Below are positions 1-10,623 of a stretch of DNA of 64,000 nucleotides, in pieces. Positions within the stretch are counted from its first letter, which is position 1; the number at the start of each line of letters is the position of its first letter. Source of the DNA: Propionivibrio soli. GTDB taxonomy: Bacteria > Pseudomonadota > Gammaproteobacteria > Burkholderiales > Rhodocyclaceae. The stretch lies in the NCBI RefSeq assembly GCF_025770765.1, contig NZ_JANZKY010000001.1, forward strand, positions 310,001 through 374,000. Reading direction: 5' to 3'. The notes beneath the pieces were generated by a model, which was not told where the DNA came from, searched no databases, and saw nothing but the letters and a program-made list of their open reading frames with translations. Position numbers and translations under genes: made by a program.

Positions 1-154
1 TGTTGAGCAACTGGCAAATCGCGGTTCCGGTGGCGAAGTAGTTCCCCGTGACCGCGCCGGTACCAATCGTTACCGGCCCTCGCTCAGCCGCAGCAACCTG
101 TACGGCCGCGAGGCCGCCCAAGAAAAGCACCCCCACCAAGCGGAACTTGTTCAT
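1..154 (-). CDS. TAXI-family TRAP transporter substrate-binding receptor (5' part only)
   Basis: Only the first 51 residues lie in the window; the gene runs off the left edge. Residues 1-23 form a signal peptide (short basic start MNKFR, hydrophobic core, AxA-like end near VAAAE). The mature start reads PVTIGTGAVTGNYFATGTA, which closely matches the N-terminus of TAXI (TRAP-associated extracytoplasmic immunogenic) receptors. These periplasmic proteins deliver organic anions to a fused TRAP permease. Some family members bind glutamate or 2-oxoglutarate. The gene is divergent from the D-glutamate-cyclase-like pair at 422-2106, so a glutamate-like ligand is a reasonable guess. The family call is firm; the substrate is inference. 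Confidence 0.8.
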   Translation of the reverse strand, partial: MNKFRLVGVLFLGGLAAVQVAAAERGPVTIGTGAVTGNYFATGTAICQLLN

Positions 155-421
155 CGTTGAAGCCTTCCACGCGAGTCCTGGAGACGACCGCGAAACGGAA
201 AATCATGGCGTCCGAACTCGGGGCTAAGCCCTCTTCTGAAACGCTTCGAACACGCCATCGCCCGTCGACGAGAAAAAGTGAAGGATAGCGCAATCGGATT
301 CCCGCGGGCTCATGCGAGCAATGATTAACAACCCGCGCTCGTCACTCCGGTAAGATGAGGGCGGCAAAGGCAGGAAATCAGTGAGGGCGAAATCCTCTCG
401 CCTTGAACGACAGGAGATACC
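155..421. other. Divergent intergenic region
   Basis: These 267 bases separate the TAXI receptor (leftward) from the DUF1445 gene (rightward) and must carry both promoters. I see a clear ribosome-binding site, AGGAG, just before the start at 422, but no convincing -35/-10 pair with correct spacing. No RNA gene or repeat is visible. Confidence 0.5.
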
Positions 422-1201
422 ATGGAGAAAAGCGTCGCGGAACTGCGCGCGATGATTGCGCAGGGCAAATGGAGAAAGCCGACGTCGGGCCTTGCGCCTG
501 GCTTCACGCAGGCGAACGTGGTCATCCTGCCGCGCATACACGCTTTCGATTTCCTTCTCTATTGCACGCGCAACGACCGGCCGTGCCCGGTCATCGACGT
601 CTGCGAAGCCGGCGTGGTTGCGCCGCCGATTGCCGGCCCCGCGGCGGATATCCGTACGCAGGTGCCCCGTTACCGCATCTATCGGCACGGCGAACTCGAA
701 CGTGAGTGCGACGATATCCTGAGTGATTTCACCGACGACATGGTGACGTTTCTTCTCGGATGCAGTTTCACCTTCGAGCAGGATCTTCTCGATAACGGCG
801 TCCCCGTTCGCCACATTGAACTCGACCGCAATGTCCCGATGTACGTCACCAACAGAGATTGCCGACCGGCCGGGATTTTTTCGGGGCCGCTCGTCGTCAG
901 CATGCGGCCGATTCCGGAGCACTTGATCGCCAAGGCGTCGGAGGTCACCGGGAAGTACCGCAAAGCGCACGGAGCGCCGATCCACGCAGGCGATCCTGCC
1001 GCACTGGGAATTCGAGACATTACCAAACCGGACTTCGGCGACCCGCCCGAGATTCGCCCCGGCGAAGTACCGGTGTTCTGGGCTTGCGGCGTTACGCCGC
1101 AAATGGCATTGCAGAAAGCCCGTCCTGAACTTGTCATCACGCACGCGCCGGGATACATGTTCATTACCGATATCCGGAACGAAGATCTGGCGCGCCTGTG
1201 A
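422..1201 (+). CDS. DUF1445 putative hydro-lyase (N-terminal half of D-glutamate-cyclase-type proteins)
   Basis: This 259-residue protein covers the full length of the DUF1445/YcsI family, annotated as putative hydro-lyases. Family-like segments are the N-terminal [20 protein letters not shown], the central [20 protein letters not shown] and the C-terminal [10 protein letters not shown] and [10 protein letters not shown]. In mammals a DUF1445 region is fused to a DUF4392 region in mitochondrial D-glutamate cyclase (DGLUCY). Here the two parts are separate genes overlapping by four bases (GTGA at 1198-1201), so they are probably translationally coupled. The start has an AGGAG site about 8 bases upstream. 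The chemistry of DUF1445 alone is not settled, so the functional name is tentative. Confidence 0.85.
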   Translation: MEKSVAELRAMIAQGKWRKPTSGLAPGFTQANVVILPRIHAFDFLLYCTRNDRPCPVIDVCEAGVVAPPIAGPAADIRTQVPRYRIYRHGELERECDDILSDFTDDMVTFLLGCSFTFEQDLLDNGVPVRHIELDRNVPMYVTNRDCRPAGIFSGPLVVSMRPIPEHLIAKASEVTGKYRKAHGAPIHAGDPAALGIRDITKPDFGDPPEIRPGEVPVFWACGVTPQMALQKARPELVITHAPGYMFITDIRNEDLARL

Positions 1202-2106
1202 CCCGGGAAGAACAAACCGAGATCATCCACCGCCTCGAGGCTATCGCGCGCCGCGACCCGGGTAGGCGGGGCTTGGCGACGTTTGCCCCCGACGGACTCC
1301 TTCTGCCCGCCACGCTCGAATTGCTCGGCGCCGAACGCGTTGCTCTCGTGACGGGTTTTTGCGTGCGCGCGGCGATGATCGGCGAAACCGACGGACCGCC
1401 GGGAACGCTTGTTCTCGCCGACGCCCTGCGCCAGCTGGGCAAGGGCGTTCGCCTCGTCACCGACCGCTTCAGCGCGCCTCTTCTTGCCGCCGGAGCTCCG
1501 CTTTTTGGAGAAGCGTTTCCGCTATGCGTCCTCGACCTGGAACAGGAGCAGGCCGACCGCCAGATTGACGCCCTGCGCAATGAATTCGAACTGACCCACG
1601 TCGTAGCGATCGAGCGGCCGGGCCGCGCGGCGGATGGGCATCGTTACTCGATGCGCGGAGAAACGCTCGACGACATCGCGCCCGCCGCCGACCGTCTCCT
1701 GCGCCCGGACGCTCCTGATGCCCGGCTTCCTTACCGAACGATCGCGGTTGGGGACGGCGGCAACGAACTCGGCTTCGGTTCATTACGTTCGCAATTGAAG
1801 GATCGTGTCCTCCACGGCGACCTCATCTTCTGCACAACGGCGGCCGACCACCCGGTACCGGCCGGAATCTCGAATTGGGGCGCCACCGCGCTCGCGTCCG
1901 CGCTTTCGATCCTTGCGGGAAAAAAATTGATCCGCGATACCGATCATGATCGCAAGGTTCTCGAAACCATCGTCGAGACCGGCGCCGTAGACGGTGCCAC
2001 CCGGAAGCAAGCGCTTTCGGTCGACGGACACAGTTGGAACGAGTACGCCGCTCCCCTCGCAGAGATGTACGGATTGGTCACGACTGCCCTCGGCTCCACA
2101 AACTAG
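1198..2106 (+). CDS. DUF4392 protein (D-glutamate cyclase C-terminal-type domain)
   Basis: The 302-residue product starts at a GTG that overlaps the stop of the preceding DUF1445 gene. The DUF4392 signature is clear: an acidic glycine-rich early segment ([18 protein letters not shown]), [19 protein letters not shown] in the middle, and [13 protein letters not shown] later. DUF4392 is the C-terminal part of mammalian D-glutamate cyclase, which interconverts D-glutamate and 5-oxo-D-proline. The pair probably acts in the cytoplasm on D-glutamate or pyroglutamate, and the nearby TAXI receptor could supply a related compound. Family membership is visible in the sequence; the reaction is inferred from the mammalian fusion. 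Confidence 0.85.
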   Translation: MTREEQTEIIHRLEAIARRDPGRRGLATFAPDGLLLPATLELLGAERVALVTGFCVRAAMIGETDGPPGTLVLADALRQLGKGVRLVTDRFSAPLLAAGAPLFGEAFPLCVLDLEQEQADRQIDALRNEFELTHVVAIERPGRAADGHRYSMRGETLDDIAPAADRLLRPDAPDARLPYRTIAVGDGGNELGFGSLRSQLKDRVLHGDLIFCTTAADHPVPAGISNWGATALASALSILAGKKLIRDTDHDRKVLETIVETGAVDGATRKQALSVDGHSWNEYAAPLAEMYGLVTTALGSTN

Positions 2107-2512
2107 AGACGCACCGCCCCACACCGGATAGCGGGTCAGTCAAAAACCAGCACGCAGGCGGCTCGATCTCATCAGTGTCGCCAATGGCCGAGCGGGGTCG
2201 GTGCCCGTCATTCAAGCAGGCTAGTGCTTCCAACATGGTCCACATCCCGCACCAATCAGGGGCACGAAGGAGCTAAAGCGTGGCAGCCGGGTTGCGTTCC
2301 TCAACGTGCTGGCGCAGCCACGAATGCGGCGCATACCTATTCAGCACAGACGTCCGCAAGGTGCTGGATGAATATCCGACGTTCCTTGGCCCGTTCGCGT
2401 CCCTTGCGCGGCATGGCTGCAGCTCAAATGAACGGCGGCGTGCTAACCGTTCTCTCCCGCCCGCCAAGATCGGAGCGTGGGCTCAACGGTAAGGAAATTG
2501 CTTACTCACCAC
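2107..2512. other. Long intergenic stretch with no convincing gene
   Basis: About 400 bases follow the DUF4392 stop. Open frames on both strands (for example 2280-2492 and 2224-2664 on +) give arginine- and serine-rich, composition-driven peptides without domains or good ribosome-binding sites. No terminator with a T-tract, tRNA or repeat was seen. It may hold a decayed gene, but I cannot name one. Confidence 0.4.
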
Positions 2513-2537
2513 GTCGGTCTAGAATCAAAAGACCGAC
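2513..2537 (+). promoter_or_regulatory. Stem-loop in the leader of the chemoreceptor gene
   Basis: GTCGGTCT (2513-2520) pairs perfectly with AGACCGAC (2530-2537) around a 9-base loop. There is no T-tract after it, so it is not a typical terminator. It is the first of two hairpins before the chemoreceptor start at 2661. Confidence 0.4.
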
Positions 2538-2595
2538 ATCGCGCGACCCGAGGGTAGCTGCAAAGCCGCTCCGAGGTTTGATCAACAGCCTAAAA

Positions 2596-2632
2596 AGCGG
2601 GACGCTTTCCTGCGCGGAGAAAAGCGCCCGCT
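2596..2632 (+). promoter_or_regulatory. Long stem-loop just upstream of the chemoreceptor ribosome-binding site
   Basis: AGCGGG (2596-2601) pairs with CCCGCT (2627-2632), and CGCTTT (2603-2608) pairs with AAAGCG (2621-2626), leaving one bulged A. This 12-pair stem ends about 28 bases before the ATG at 2661, close to the GGGG ribosome-binding site. It could control translation or mRNA stability. I could not match it to a known riboswitch class. Confidence 0.45.
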
Positions 2633-2660
2633 CTGACACCAAGAACTTGGGGAAAACACC

Positions 2661-4547
2661 ATGAAAACATCGCTTCGAATGAAACTCACCGCCGCCACAG
2701 TAGCGATCACGACGATCGTTACGGTGGCCATCACGGTTGGCAGTTATGTGCAGATGCGTAGCCAACTTATACATACCGGCATCCGTAACGAAGCGAGCGG
2801 TACCGCCGTCGGTGTCAGCGCACTGATTAAGGAATGGATCTCGACGCGCAAGGCGATCGTCACCGCCGGGGTACAGGCGGTTCAGACGGCGGATGATCCG
2901 CTGCCTGGCGTCGTGCAGACGGCGAAATCCGGCAAGTTCCAGGCGGCCTACCTCGGAACCCCGGACAAGAAGATGATTCAGGACCACGACATGCAGTTGC
3001 CCGCCGGGTATGACCCGACGCAACGCCCCTGGTACAAGGAGAACGTGAACGCCTCCGGGACGGTGATGACCGCCCCGTACATCGACCTGTCGACAAAGAA
3101 GCTGGTGATCTCTTTCGTCGCGCCGGCGACCAAGAATGGGACCTTTCTGGGCGTTCTGGGTACCGACGTATTGCTCGACGACATCGTCGCCAACGTGCTC
3201 GGCATCAAGCTCGTCGGAGACGGCTACGCCATGCTCATCGGTAAGGACGGGCAGGTTCTCGTGCATCGCGACGCTGCCCGGGTCACCAAGCCTGCTGGCG
3301 AACTCGCGCCCGAACTGAAACCGGAATCGTTGGCCGAGTACGCGAAGAGCGGCGACTTGCACGAAATTACGCTCGACAATACGAGCAAGTACATCTTCGT
3401 GCATGCCATCGAAGGCGCCGACCTCTTCCTCGTGCTCGCCGTAGACAAGAATGCCGCCTTGGCCCCCCTGAGCGCCCTGCTATGGCAAGCCGTCGTGGTC
3501 CTCGCCGTTATTCTCGCTGTCGTTATTCCGCTGACCGGTGCTCTCGTCGGTCGCATGTTGGCCAGCATTCGGCAGATCCACGACAAAATGGTGGAAATTG
3601 CCGGCGGTGGCGGCGACCTGACACGCAAGATCGAGATTGCGGGCAACGACGAAGTGGCAGAAACAGCCGAAGCGTTCAACCGCTTCCTTGAACAGATCCG
3701 CTCCATGTTTGTGCGCATCGACCAGGAATCCGTCCGCCTGACCGCCGGGGTGAAGGACATCCACGGGGCCGTCGAAACCTTGTCGAGCGATTCGCAACGG
3801 CTGGCCGAACTCACCGCCGAGAATGCCGCGGCGATCGAGGAAATCACCGTCAGCATCTCGCACATTGCCGACAATTCGCACGATGCCGACAGATTGGCGA
3901 AGGACACCGACAATCTATCGCTGGAATCGGTGTCGGCGATTCGTGATGTCGCCGGAGAAACGAGCCGGTCAGCGCAAGAAGTCGAGGAGTTGTCGGCGAT
4001 GCTCGACGGTCTCAGCGTCCGCGCCCAAGAGATCAGCGGCATCATCCGCGTCATCAAGGAAATCGCCGATCAAACGAACTTGCTCGCGCTCAACGCGGCG
4101 ATCGAAGCCGCTCGTGCCGGCGAGCAAGGCCGAGGTTTCGCGGTGGTCGCCGATGAGGTACGCAAGCTGGCGGAGCGCACCAGCCAAGCCACGGTGCAGA
4201 TCACCGGAATGATCGAGGGAGTGGACGGCGAAACGCGCAAGGCGGTCGAGAGCATGCAAAGTACGCTGACCGCCGTGCGTAGCGGCGCACAGCATTCGAA
4301 CGAAACGGCGGACAAGATCACCGCGATCCGCGAGAACATCAACGTGGTTACCGCCAAGATCGACGAGATTGCCTTGTCCACCAAGGAGCAGCACAGCGCG
4401 ACGACGGCGATGGCCCAAGCGGCGGAAAAAATCACCAATCAGACGCTGCATTCGGACGCGGCCTTGCAACGCGCTGCTGAGGAGGTTCGTCGGCTCAACG
4501 AGTTGGCGTTGTCCTTGCGCGGCCTGTTCAGCAATTTCCGCCTCTAG
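2661..4547 (+). CDS. Methyl-accepting chemotaxis protein with dCache_1 amino-acid-type sensor
   Basis: This 628-residue transmembrane chemoreceptor has one membrane helix at about 9-28, a periplasmic dCache_1 domain at about 35-265, a second helix at about 274-297, HAMP, and a cytoplasmic signalling domain. The hairpin tip ([18 protein letters not shown]) lies near residue 470. The sensor contains Y117, R122, W124, Y125, Y140 and D169. Their spacing equals the amino-acid-binding motif known from dCache receptors such as PctA, so an amino-acid ligand is likely. No C-terminal CheR-binding pentapeptide is present. The gene stands alone, with a structured leader before it and a hairpin terminator after it. 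Confidence 0.92.
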   Translation: MKTSLRMKLTAATVAITTIVTVAITVGSYVQMRSQLIHTGIRNEASGTAVGVSALIKEWISTRKAIVTAGVQAVQTADDPLPGVVQTAKSGKFQAAYLGTPDKKMIQDHDMQLPAGYDPTQRPWYKENVNASGTVMTAPYIDLSTKKLVISFVAPATKNGTFLGVLGTDVLLDDIVANVLGIKLVGDGYAMLIGKDGQVLVHRDAARVTKPAGELAPELKPESLAEYAKSGDLHEITLDNTSKYIFVHAIEGADLFLVLAVDKNAALAPLSALLWQAVVVLAVILAVVIPLTGALVGRMLASIRQIHDKMVEIAGGGGDLTRKIEIAGNDEVAETAEAFNRFLEQIRSMFVRIDQESVRLTAGVKDIHGAVETLSSDSQRLAELTAENAAAIEEITVSISHIADNSHDADRLAKDTDNLSLESVSAIRDVAGETSRSAQEVEELSAMLDGLSVRAQEISGIIRVIKEIADQTNLLALNAAIEAARAGEQGRGFAVVADEVRKLAERTSQATVQITGMIEGVDGETRKAVESMQSTLTAVRSGAQHSNETADKITAIRENINVVTAKIDEIALSTKEQHSATTAMAQAAEKITNQTLHSDAALQRAAEEVRRLNELALSLRGLFSNFRL

Positions 4548-4557
4548 GTGGAGTTTA

Positions 4558-4595
4558 GGCGCGCCTTGGCTTCACATTCCCTGGCGCGCCCTTAC
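4558..4595 (+). terminator. Putative terminator of the chemoreceptor gene
   Basis: Two copies of the self-complementary octamer GGCGCGCC (4558-4565 and 4583-4590) form a strong stem, extended by flanking pairs, beginning 10 bases after the stop at 4547. The tail is only moderately T-rich (CTTACTT). Confidence 0.55.
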
Positions 4596-4677
4596 TTCAG
4601 GTATTGAAAGCAAGACGGTCCTAGATCGCGGCCACACCTTTTCGGGAAAGACGAACCGCCAGGAAGCAAGAACGATA

Positions 4678-4770
4678 ATGGCGATATCGGCAACGCGCAC
4701 CGTGCTGCGCGTCGAGGAGCAAGCCAGTCGCCCGCGCCTCCGAGTCGTCGCTCGACGCGAAACACGATGA
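4678..4770 (+). CDS. Possible 30-residue peptide, doubtful
   Basis: An ATG at 4678 opens a 30-codon frame giving MAISATRTVLRVEEQASRPR plus ten more residues, ending at TGA 4768-4770. An AGGA-like purine stretch lies about 13 bases upstream, which is too far for a good ribosome-binding site. It is arginine-rich and matches no family I know. It is listed only because it fills an otherwise empty stretch after the chemoreceptor. Confidence 0.12.
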   Translation: MAISATRTVLRVEEQASRPRLRVVARRETR

Positions 4771-4775
4771 CAAGA

Positions 4776-4809
4776 GCTGGCGCGCAACAGAGTCGAGTCG
4801 CGCGCCAGC
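4776..4809 (-). terminator. Hairpin downstream of the lipoprotein gene
   Basis: GCTGGCGCGC (4776-4785) pairs perfectly with GCGCGCCAGC (4800-4809) around a 14-base loop. On the minus strand it lies 21 bases after the lipoprotein stop and is followed by TCTTGT, so it is a plausible weak terminator for that gene. Confidence 0.5.
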
Positions 4810-4830
4810 GAGGGGAATTTAGGCTGGGAT

Positions 4831-5301
4831 TCAGTAAGCCCTTGTCGGGAGTGCAACCGCTACCGTCGTACGGCCGTCGATCCGCCCCACTTCATCACCT
4901 GCTTGGTCGAGCAGCACAATACGGTCGCCGTTGATGCTCAGCGTGGCAGCATCCGTTGCTTCGACCGGGAAATACTTACGCAACGAGAGCGTCTTCGCAT
5001 CATGCAGCGACACGCCGTCATCGCCCAAAACCCAGAGCTGCCCCAAGTTGGCGTCCAACTGCAGATCACGAACGCTGGTACGACGAACACCGCGGGTCTG
5101 CGCAAACAGCACCGGAGCACCGTTGCCAAGGAAGTACGAGCGCACTTTCCCCATCCGGCCGTCGGCCACAAAAATGAGGTGTTTCTCGGACCATTCGGTC
5201 ATTAGTTGCCGGGGAAGCCCGTCGTCGATCGGTTTGCATGCACTAAGGGCAAGCAAGACAAAGAGCGCTAGTAAGTATCGGCTGATATAGCGGTTGAGCA
5301 T
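4831..5301 (-). CDS. Small lipoprotein of unknown function
   Basis: About 156 residues begin with a signal peptide of type II: a basic start (MLNRYISRY), a leucine-rich core, and an LSAC lipobox with the lipidated cysteine near residue 22. The mature part has short strands that look like repeat-propeller pieces (HLIFVADGRMGKVRSYFLG, LQLDANLGQLWVLGDDG, LSINGDRIVLLDQAG). It may be a half-propeller, but I recognise no named family. The second of two adjacent ATGs is preferred because GGGAGG sits 5 bases before it. It is divergent from the MocR regulator gene, which may control it. Confidence 0.7.
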   Translation of the reverse strand: MLNRYISRYLLALFVLLALSACKPIDDGLPRQLMTEWSEKHLIFVADGRMGKVRSYFLGNGAPVLFAQTRGVRRTSVRDLQLDANLGQLWVLGDDGVSLHDAKTLSLRKYFPVEATDAATLSINGDRIVLLDQAGDEVGRIDGRTTVAVALPTRAY

Positions 5302-5331
5302 CATAACCTCCCTTCAGATCCCTAGACCTGA

Positions 5332-5360
5332 TTGACTGTAACTGAACAATACCGGACAAT
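5332..5360 (+). promoter_or_regulatory. Sigma-70-type promoter for the MocR-family gene
   Basis: TTGACT (5332-5337, 5 of 6 consensus bases) is followed after exactly 17 bases by GACAAT (5355-5360, 4 of 6). This is a credible promoter for the rightward regulator gene and predicts a leader of about 90 bases. Confidence 0.55.
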
Positions 5361-5382
5361 TTTCACCGTCTCCATGTACAAT
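5346..5382 (+). promoter_or_regulatory. ACAAT direct repeats, candidate MocR operator
   Basis: ACAAT occurs at 5346, 5356 and 5378, so the copies are 10 and 22 bases apart and lie on one helix face. They overlap the promoter -10 element. MocR regulators often bind direct repeats, so this is a candidate autoregulatory site. Confidence 0.4.
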
Positions 5383-5456
5383 TTTTGATTCGGATAGAGA
5401 CACTGTACCGGCCAAGCGACCGACACAGTTCCGGCTTTCACGACGGGACACTCGCC

Positions 5457-6926
5457 ATGCAACTCAGCCTGAACGCTCACTCCAGCCTGCCGCTCGTCGA
5501 CCAGATCGTCGTCGGCGTACGCACACTGATCGACGACCGCATGCTACGCGCCGGGATGCGCCTTCCCCCCATTCGTCGTTTTGCGGAAAGCCACGAAGTC
5601 AGCCGCTTTACGGTAGTCGAGGCCTACGACCGACTGGTCGCCCTTGGCTACGTGCAATCGCGGCGCGGATCGGGGTTCTACGTCGCGCCGCGGACAAACG
5701 CGAGCCCGGTGGAACCTCGGCGGGGTGAGATTGAGCGCGCATTCGACAACGCCGGCGTGCTGTATCAGTGCCTGGACGGCGAAGCAACGAGGCTGAAGGT
5801 CGGTGCGGGATGGCTACCCACCGACTGGTTCGATGAAGCGGGGATACGGCGCAACATACGGACCCTTGTTCGCGCCGACGACAGCACGGTCGTCGGCTAC
5901 GGAACCGCCCAAGGTTTCCGTCCCCTGCGTGAACAACTCCAGGTGATTCTGGGGGAGATGGGCATTGCGGCCGACCCGTCACAGATCGTGCTCACCACAG
6001 GCGCGACGCACGCACTCGATTTGCTCGCCCGTTACCTGCTGAAAGCAGGTGATTGCGCACTCGTCGACGACCCCGGGTATTGGAACCTGTTTTCCAACCT
6101 GCGGCTATATGGGATCAACCTCATTGGTGTACCGCGCACGCCGGACGGCCCGGATGTCATTGCGCTCGAAAAGTTGCTAAGCGAACACCGGCCGAAGGTC
6201 TTCTTCACACAGTCCGTTTTGCACAACCCGACGGCGTGCAACCTGACACCGGCGACCGCGTTCCGCCTTTTGCAGCTCGCGGAAAAGCACAACTTCATTA
6301 TCGTCGAAGACGATATCTACGCCGAATTCCACCCCGGAACGACGACGCTGCTCGCCGAACTCGACCAGTTGCAGCGGGTGGTTTACGTCGGCAGCTTCTC
6401 GAAAACGCTGTCGGCCAGTCTGCGCGTCGGATACCTCGCCGCCAATCCGGACCTCGCCAACGAGTTGATGGATGTAAAGATCGTGAGTTGCCTTTCGACC
6501 TCGGAGTTCGCTGAGCACTTGGTCTATCTGATGCTTACCGAGGGCCACTACCGCAAATTTACCGAGCGGACGCGGGGACGACTTGCGGACGCGACATCCA
6601 AGACGCTACGCATGCTCGAACGTTCGGGCATGAAGGTGTACGCGGAACCGGAAGGCGGGATGTTCGTATGGGCAGAGGTGCCCGGAATTCCCGATTCGGT
6701 GCATTTGGCAGAACTCGCTTCGCAATCGGACATCATGCTCGCGCCCGGAAACATCTTCCGACCGCAAATGCAGCCCTCGCCGTGGATGCGTTTCAACGTA
6801 GCGCATGCGGCCGATCCGCGGCTCGAGCGCTTCTTCGGCGAAACATTGGGAAAAGACAAATACCGGGAAGCGCTGACGCGCAAGGAATCGCCGAGCGGGC
6901 GGAAGGCCGCTACCTCGATTCCTTGA
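5457..6926 (+). CDS. MocR/PdxR-family regulator (GntR winged helix fused to aminotransferase fold)
   Basis: The 489-residue protein has an N-terminal GntR winged helix at about 10-75 (LVDQIVVGVRTLIDDRMLRAG, then RRFAESHEVSRFTVVEAYDRL). It is followed by a fold-type I aminotransferase domain. The PLP lysine is visible in VGSFSKTLSASLRVGYLA, and the motif GYGTAQGFRPLREQL is typical of the family. Such proteins sense PLP or PLP-amine adducts and control vitamin B6 or amine metabolism. I chose the ATG at 5457 because the winged helix starts just after it; a TTG at 5385 would add 24 residues. The target is unknown; the divergent lipoprotein gene is the nearest candidate. The 3' end overlaps the convergent carbonic-anhydrase-like gene by 17 bases. 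Confidence 0.9.
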   Translation: MQLSLNAHSSLPLVDQIVVGVRTLIDDRMLRAGMRLPPIRRFAESHEVSRFTVVEAYDRLVALGYVQSRRGSGFYVAPRTNASPVEPRRGEIERAFDNAGVLYQCLDGEATRLKVGAGWLPTDWFDEAGIRRNIRTLVRADDSTVVGYGTAQGFRPLREQLQVILGEMGIAADPSQIVLTTGATHALDLLARYLLKAGDCALVDDPGYWNLFSNLRLYGINLIGVPRTPDGPDVIALEKLLSEHRPKVFFTQSVLHNPTACNLTPATAFRLLQLAEKHNFIIVEDDIYAEFHPGTTTLLAELDQLQRVVYVGSFSKTLSASLRVGYLAANPDLANELMDVKIVSCLSTSEFAEHLVYLMLTEGHYRKFTERTRGRLADATSKTLRMLERSGMKVYAEPEGGMFVWAEVPGIPDSVHLAELASQSDIMLAPGNIFRPQMQPSPWMRFNVAHAADPRLERFFGETLGKDKYREALTRKESPSGRKAATSIP

Positions 6927-8325
6927 CGATGCGGCCCCACGCGGGCTGGGTCGGTCGGGCGTTGGGCGGGTAGAGGCGAGCGAAGATGCCGACCTGGTCG
7001 GCCGATATCGCCTGCGGCTTCTTCAGAACGATCCACAGAACGTCTTCATTGCACGGCGGTGTCGTCAGCGACCCCATAAAGGTGTAATAGCGTCGGTCAT
7101 CGGGCAGCAAGCGCGTGGCGTCCACGCTCAGCGCCGGTGGCTGCACCTCGCCGCCCTTCTCCAGAGGCAGGTTGTTGAGCGCCGTCTGCACCACGGGATT
7201 TTCGCTGCCCGGTTCGAAGAGGACGGTGACGACCGCCAGTTTCCCATCGTCGGTCTTGTGCACGAGTTGCGCATCCATCTCGAACGTCTTGCCGGCAATG
7301 GTGATTTCGGCTGGGCGGTGGAATTGAATTCTCTGCAGTTCGTATTTCTTGCCGAGCAGGTTGAAGCCGCCTCCGTACACAGTCACGTGCAGGCCCCGGC
7401 CGTTATCCACCACACGGAAAGGAGCCGGCCGGTAATCGAACTGGATTGGTTCTAGATCAACGGCGATGCCATCGCGGACGTCGATCGGCGACTGGCGTCG
7501 TCCCGAGCCGCAGAGTGCGTAGTCGGACTTCAGGCGCGCCCAGTTCTCCGGTCCACCGGTACCGGCATAGGCCCAGGAAACGGCGGACGGAGGCACGACC
7601 GAACTCGCCGACGCGCGGCCCGCCCTCGGCTCGCCTCCCGCGAGAGCGATGCGCGCCCTTTCCGCGGCATGCGTCTGCTGCTGTTTCGCATCGCGAGCGA
7701 CGGCCTGAGCGACGAGCGCTTCGTTGATCTTGCGGAGTTCAGATGCCGCCGCGTTGGCTTTTTCGATTGTCTTGTTCCCCGAGCCGGTCGGCGCCGCGAG
7801 TGCGATCGGCGGGCTGGGCGGGCTCGGTTGGCTGGGTGGGGCCTCAGGCGCTGCCGCGCTCGGGGACTTTTCCGGCGCGCTCACGCCGGCCACGCGGAGT
7901 CGGCACGCTTCACGTAGCAGACGGTCATCGGGTGTGCCGCTGCGCACCGGCATGTCGAACGGGCTGCGCACTTCTTCCTGGCGCAGGATTTCGCCCTCTT
8001 CCTTGAAATAGGTCCGCTTCAGGGTCGCATACGTTCGTTCGTTGCAGTCGTAGCGGCTCTCGACTTCAATAATCCGATATGAAGCCGAAGTCTTGGGATC
8101 GACGATCGGCTTTTCGAGGACAATCCGTCCCCGCGCGGTCGCCTGCCCGTCGGCACCTGCGACAACGGTTGCCCGGTCGATTTCAACGCGCCTGCCGGGT
8201 TCCGAGATGACGGTCTGCCACGCAGCATAAGCAAACATCGGCGCCGCGACGAGCGTGAAGGCGCCAAGCGCGCGACGCACTCTCCCCCGCCCATTCTTCT
8301 GCAGATTTGGTCTTCTTTGCTTCAT
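6910..8325 (-). CDS. Exported carbonic-anhydrase-like protein with lost zinc ligands
   Basis: The 471-residue protein has a membrane/signal segment at about 18-35, a cysteine-containing N-terminal domain to about residue 150, and a Pro/Ala-rich linker. An alpha-carbonic-anhydrase domain follows (RRQSPIDVRDG, then YTFMGSLTTPPCNEDVLW). Active alpha enzymes carry three zinc histidines, in QFHFH and MHLVH. Here the first motif reads QFHRP (only H336) and the second reads DAQLVH (Q353 at the zinc position). Two of three ligands appear lost, so hydration of CO2 is unlikely. The ATG at 8325 was chosen because a longer frame would run through the TPP riboswitch on the other strand. Confidence 0.85.
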   Translation of the reverse strand: MKQRRPNLQKNGRGRVRRALGAFTLVAAPMFAYAAWQTVISEPGRRVEIDRATVVAGADGQATARGRIVLEKPIVDPKTSASYRIIEVESRYDCNERTYATLKRTYFKEEGEILRQEEVRSPFDMPVRSGTPDDRLLREACRLRVAGVSAPEKSPSAAAPEAPPSQPSPPSPPIALAAPTGSGNKTIEKANAAASELRKINEALVAQAVARDAKQQQTHAAERARIALAGGEPRAGRASASSVVPPSAVSWAYAGTGGPENWARLKSDYALCGSGRRQSPIDVRDGIAVDLEPIQFDYRPAPFRVVDNGRGLHVTVYGGGFNLLGKKYELQRIQFHRPAEITIAGKTFEMDAQLVHKTDDGKLAVVTVLFEPGSENPVVQTALNNLPLEKGGEVQPPALSVDATRLLPDDRRYYTFMGSLTTPPCNEDVLWIVLKKPQAISADQVGIFARLYPPNARPTQPAWGRIVKESR

Positions 8326-8434
8326 CTTCTGTTTGACGGACACCGTGCCCAATACTTTAGCCGTATTTCCGTTCGAGGCCTCTGCCGGTGCGGGGAACGA
8401 GCCTTGCGCTACGCGGTCGATTACAGTAACTTGA

Positions 8435-10531
<2,097 letters not shown>

Positions 10532-10552
10532 CGCACCTTATTTCGTGCCGTG

Positions 10553-10587
10553 ACGGTTACCGAGGGAATCGGTAACCGTTTTCTTTT
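10553..10587 (+). terminator. Intrinsic terminator after thiC
   Basis: ACGGTTACC (10553-10561) pairs perfectly with GGTAACCGT (10571-10579) around a 9-base loop and runs into TTTTCTTTT. It starts 22 bases after the thiC stop. Confidence 0.92.
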
Positions 10588-10623
10588 GGCGACCGACCGG
10601 CCGCCTCAAGGGTCGTGACATCC

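Noticed and set aside
224-1144. A 306-codon minus-strand frame opposite the DUF1445 gene
   Set aside because: The + strand encodes a full conserved family here with a good ribosome-binding site, while the minus product is arginine-rich with no family features.
2224-2664. A 146-codon frame running into the chemoreceptor start
   Set aside because: The product is Arg/Ser-rich, matches nothing, and the frame covers the two leader hairpins.
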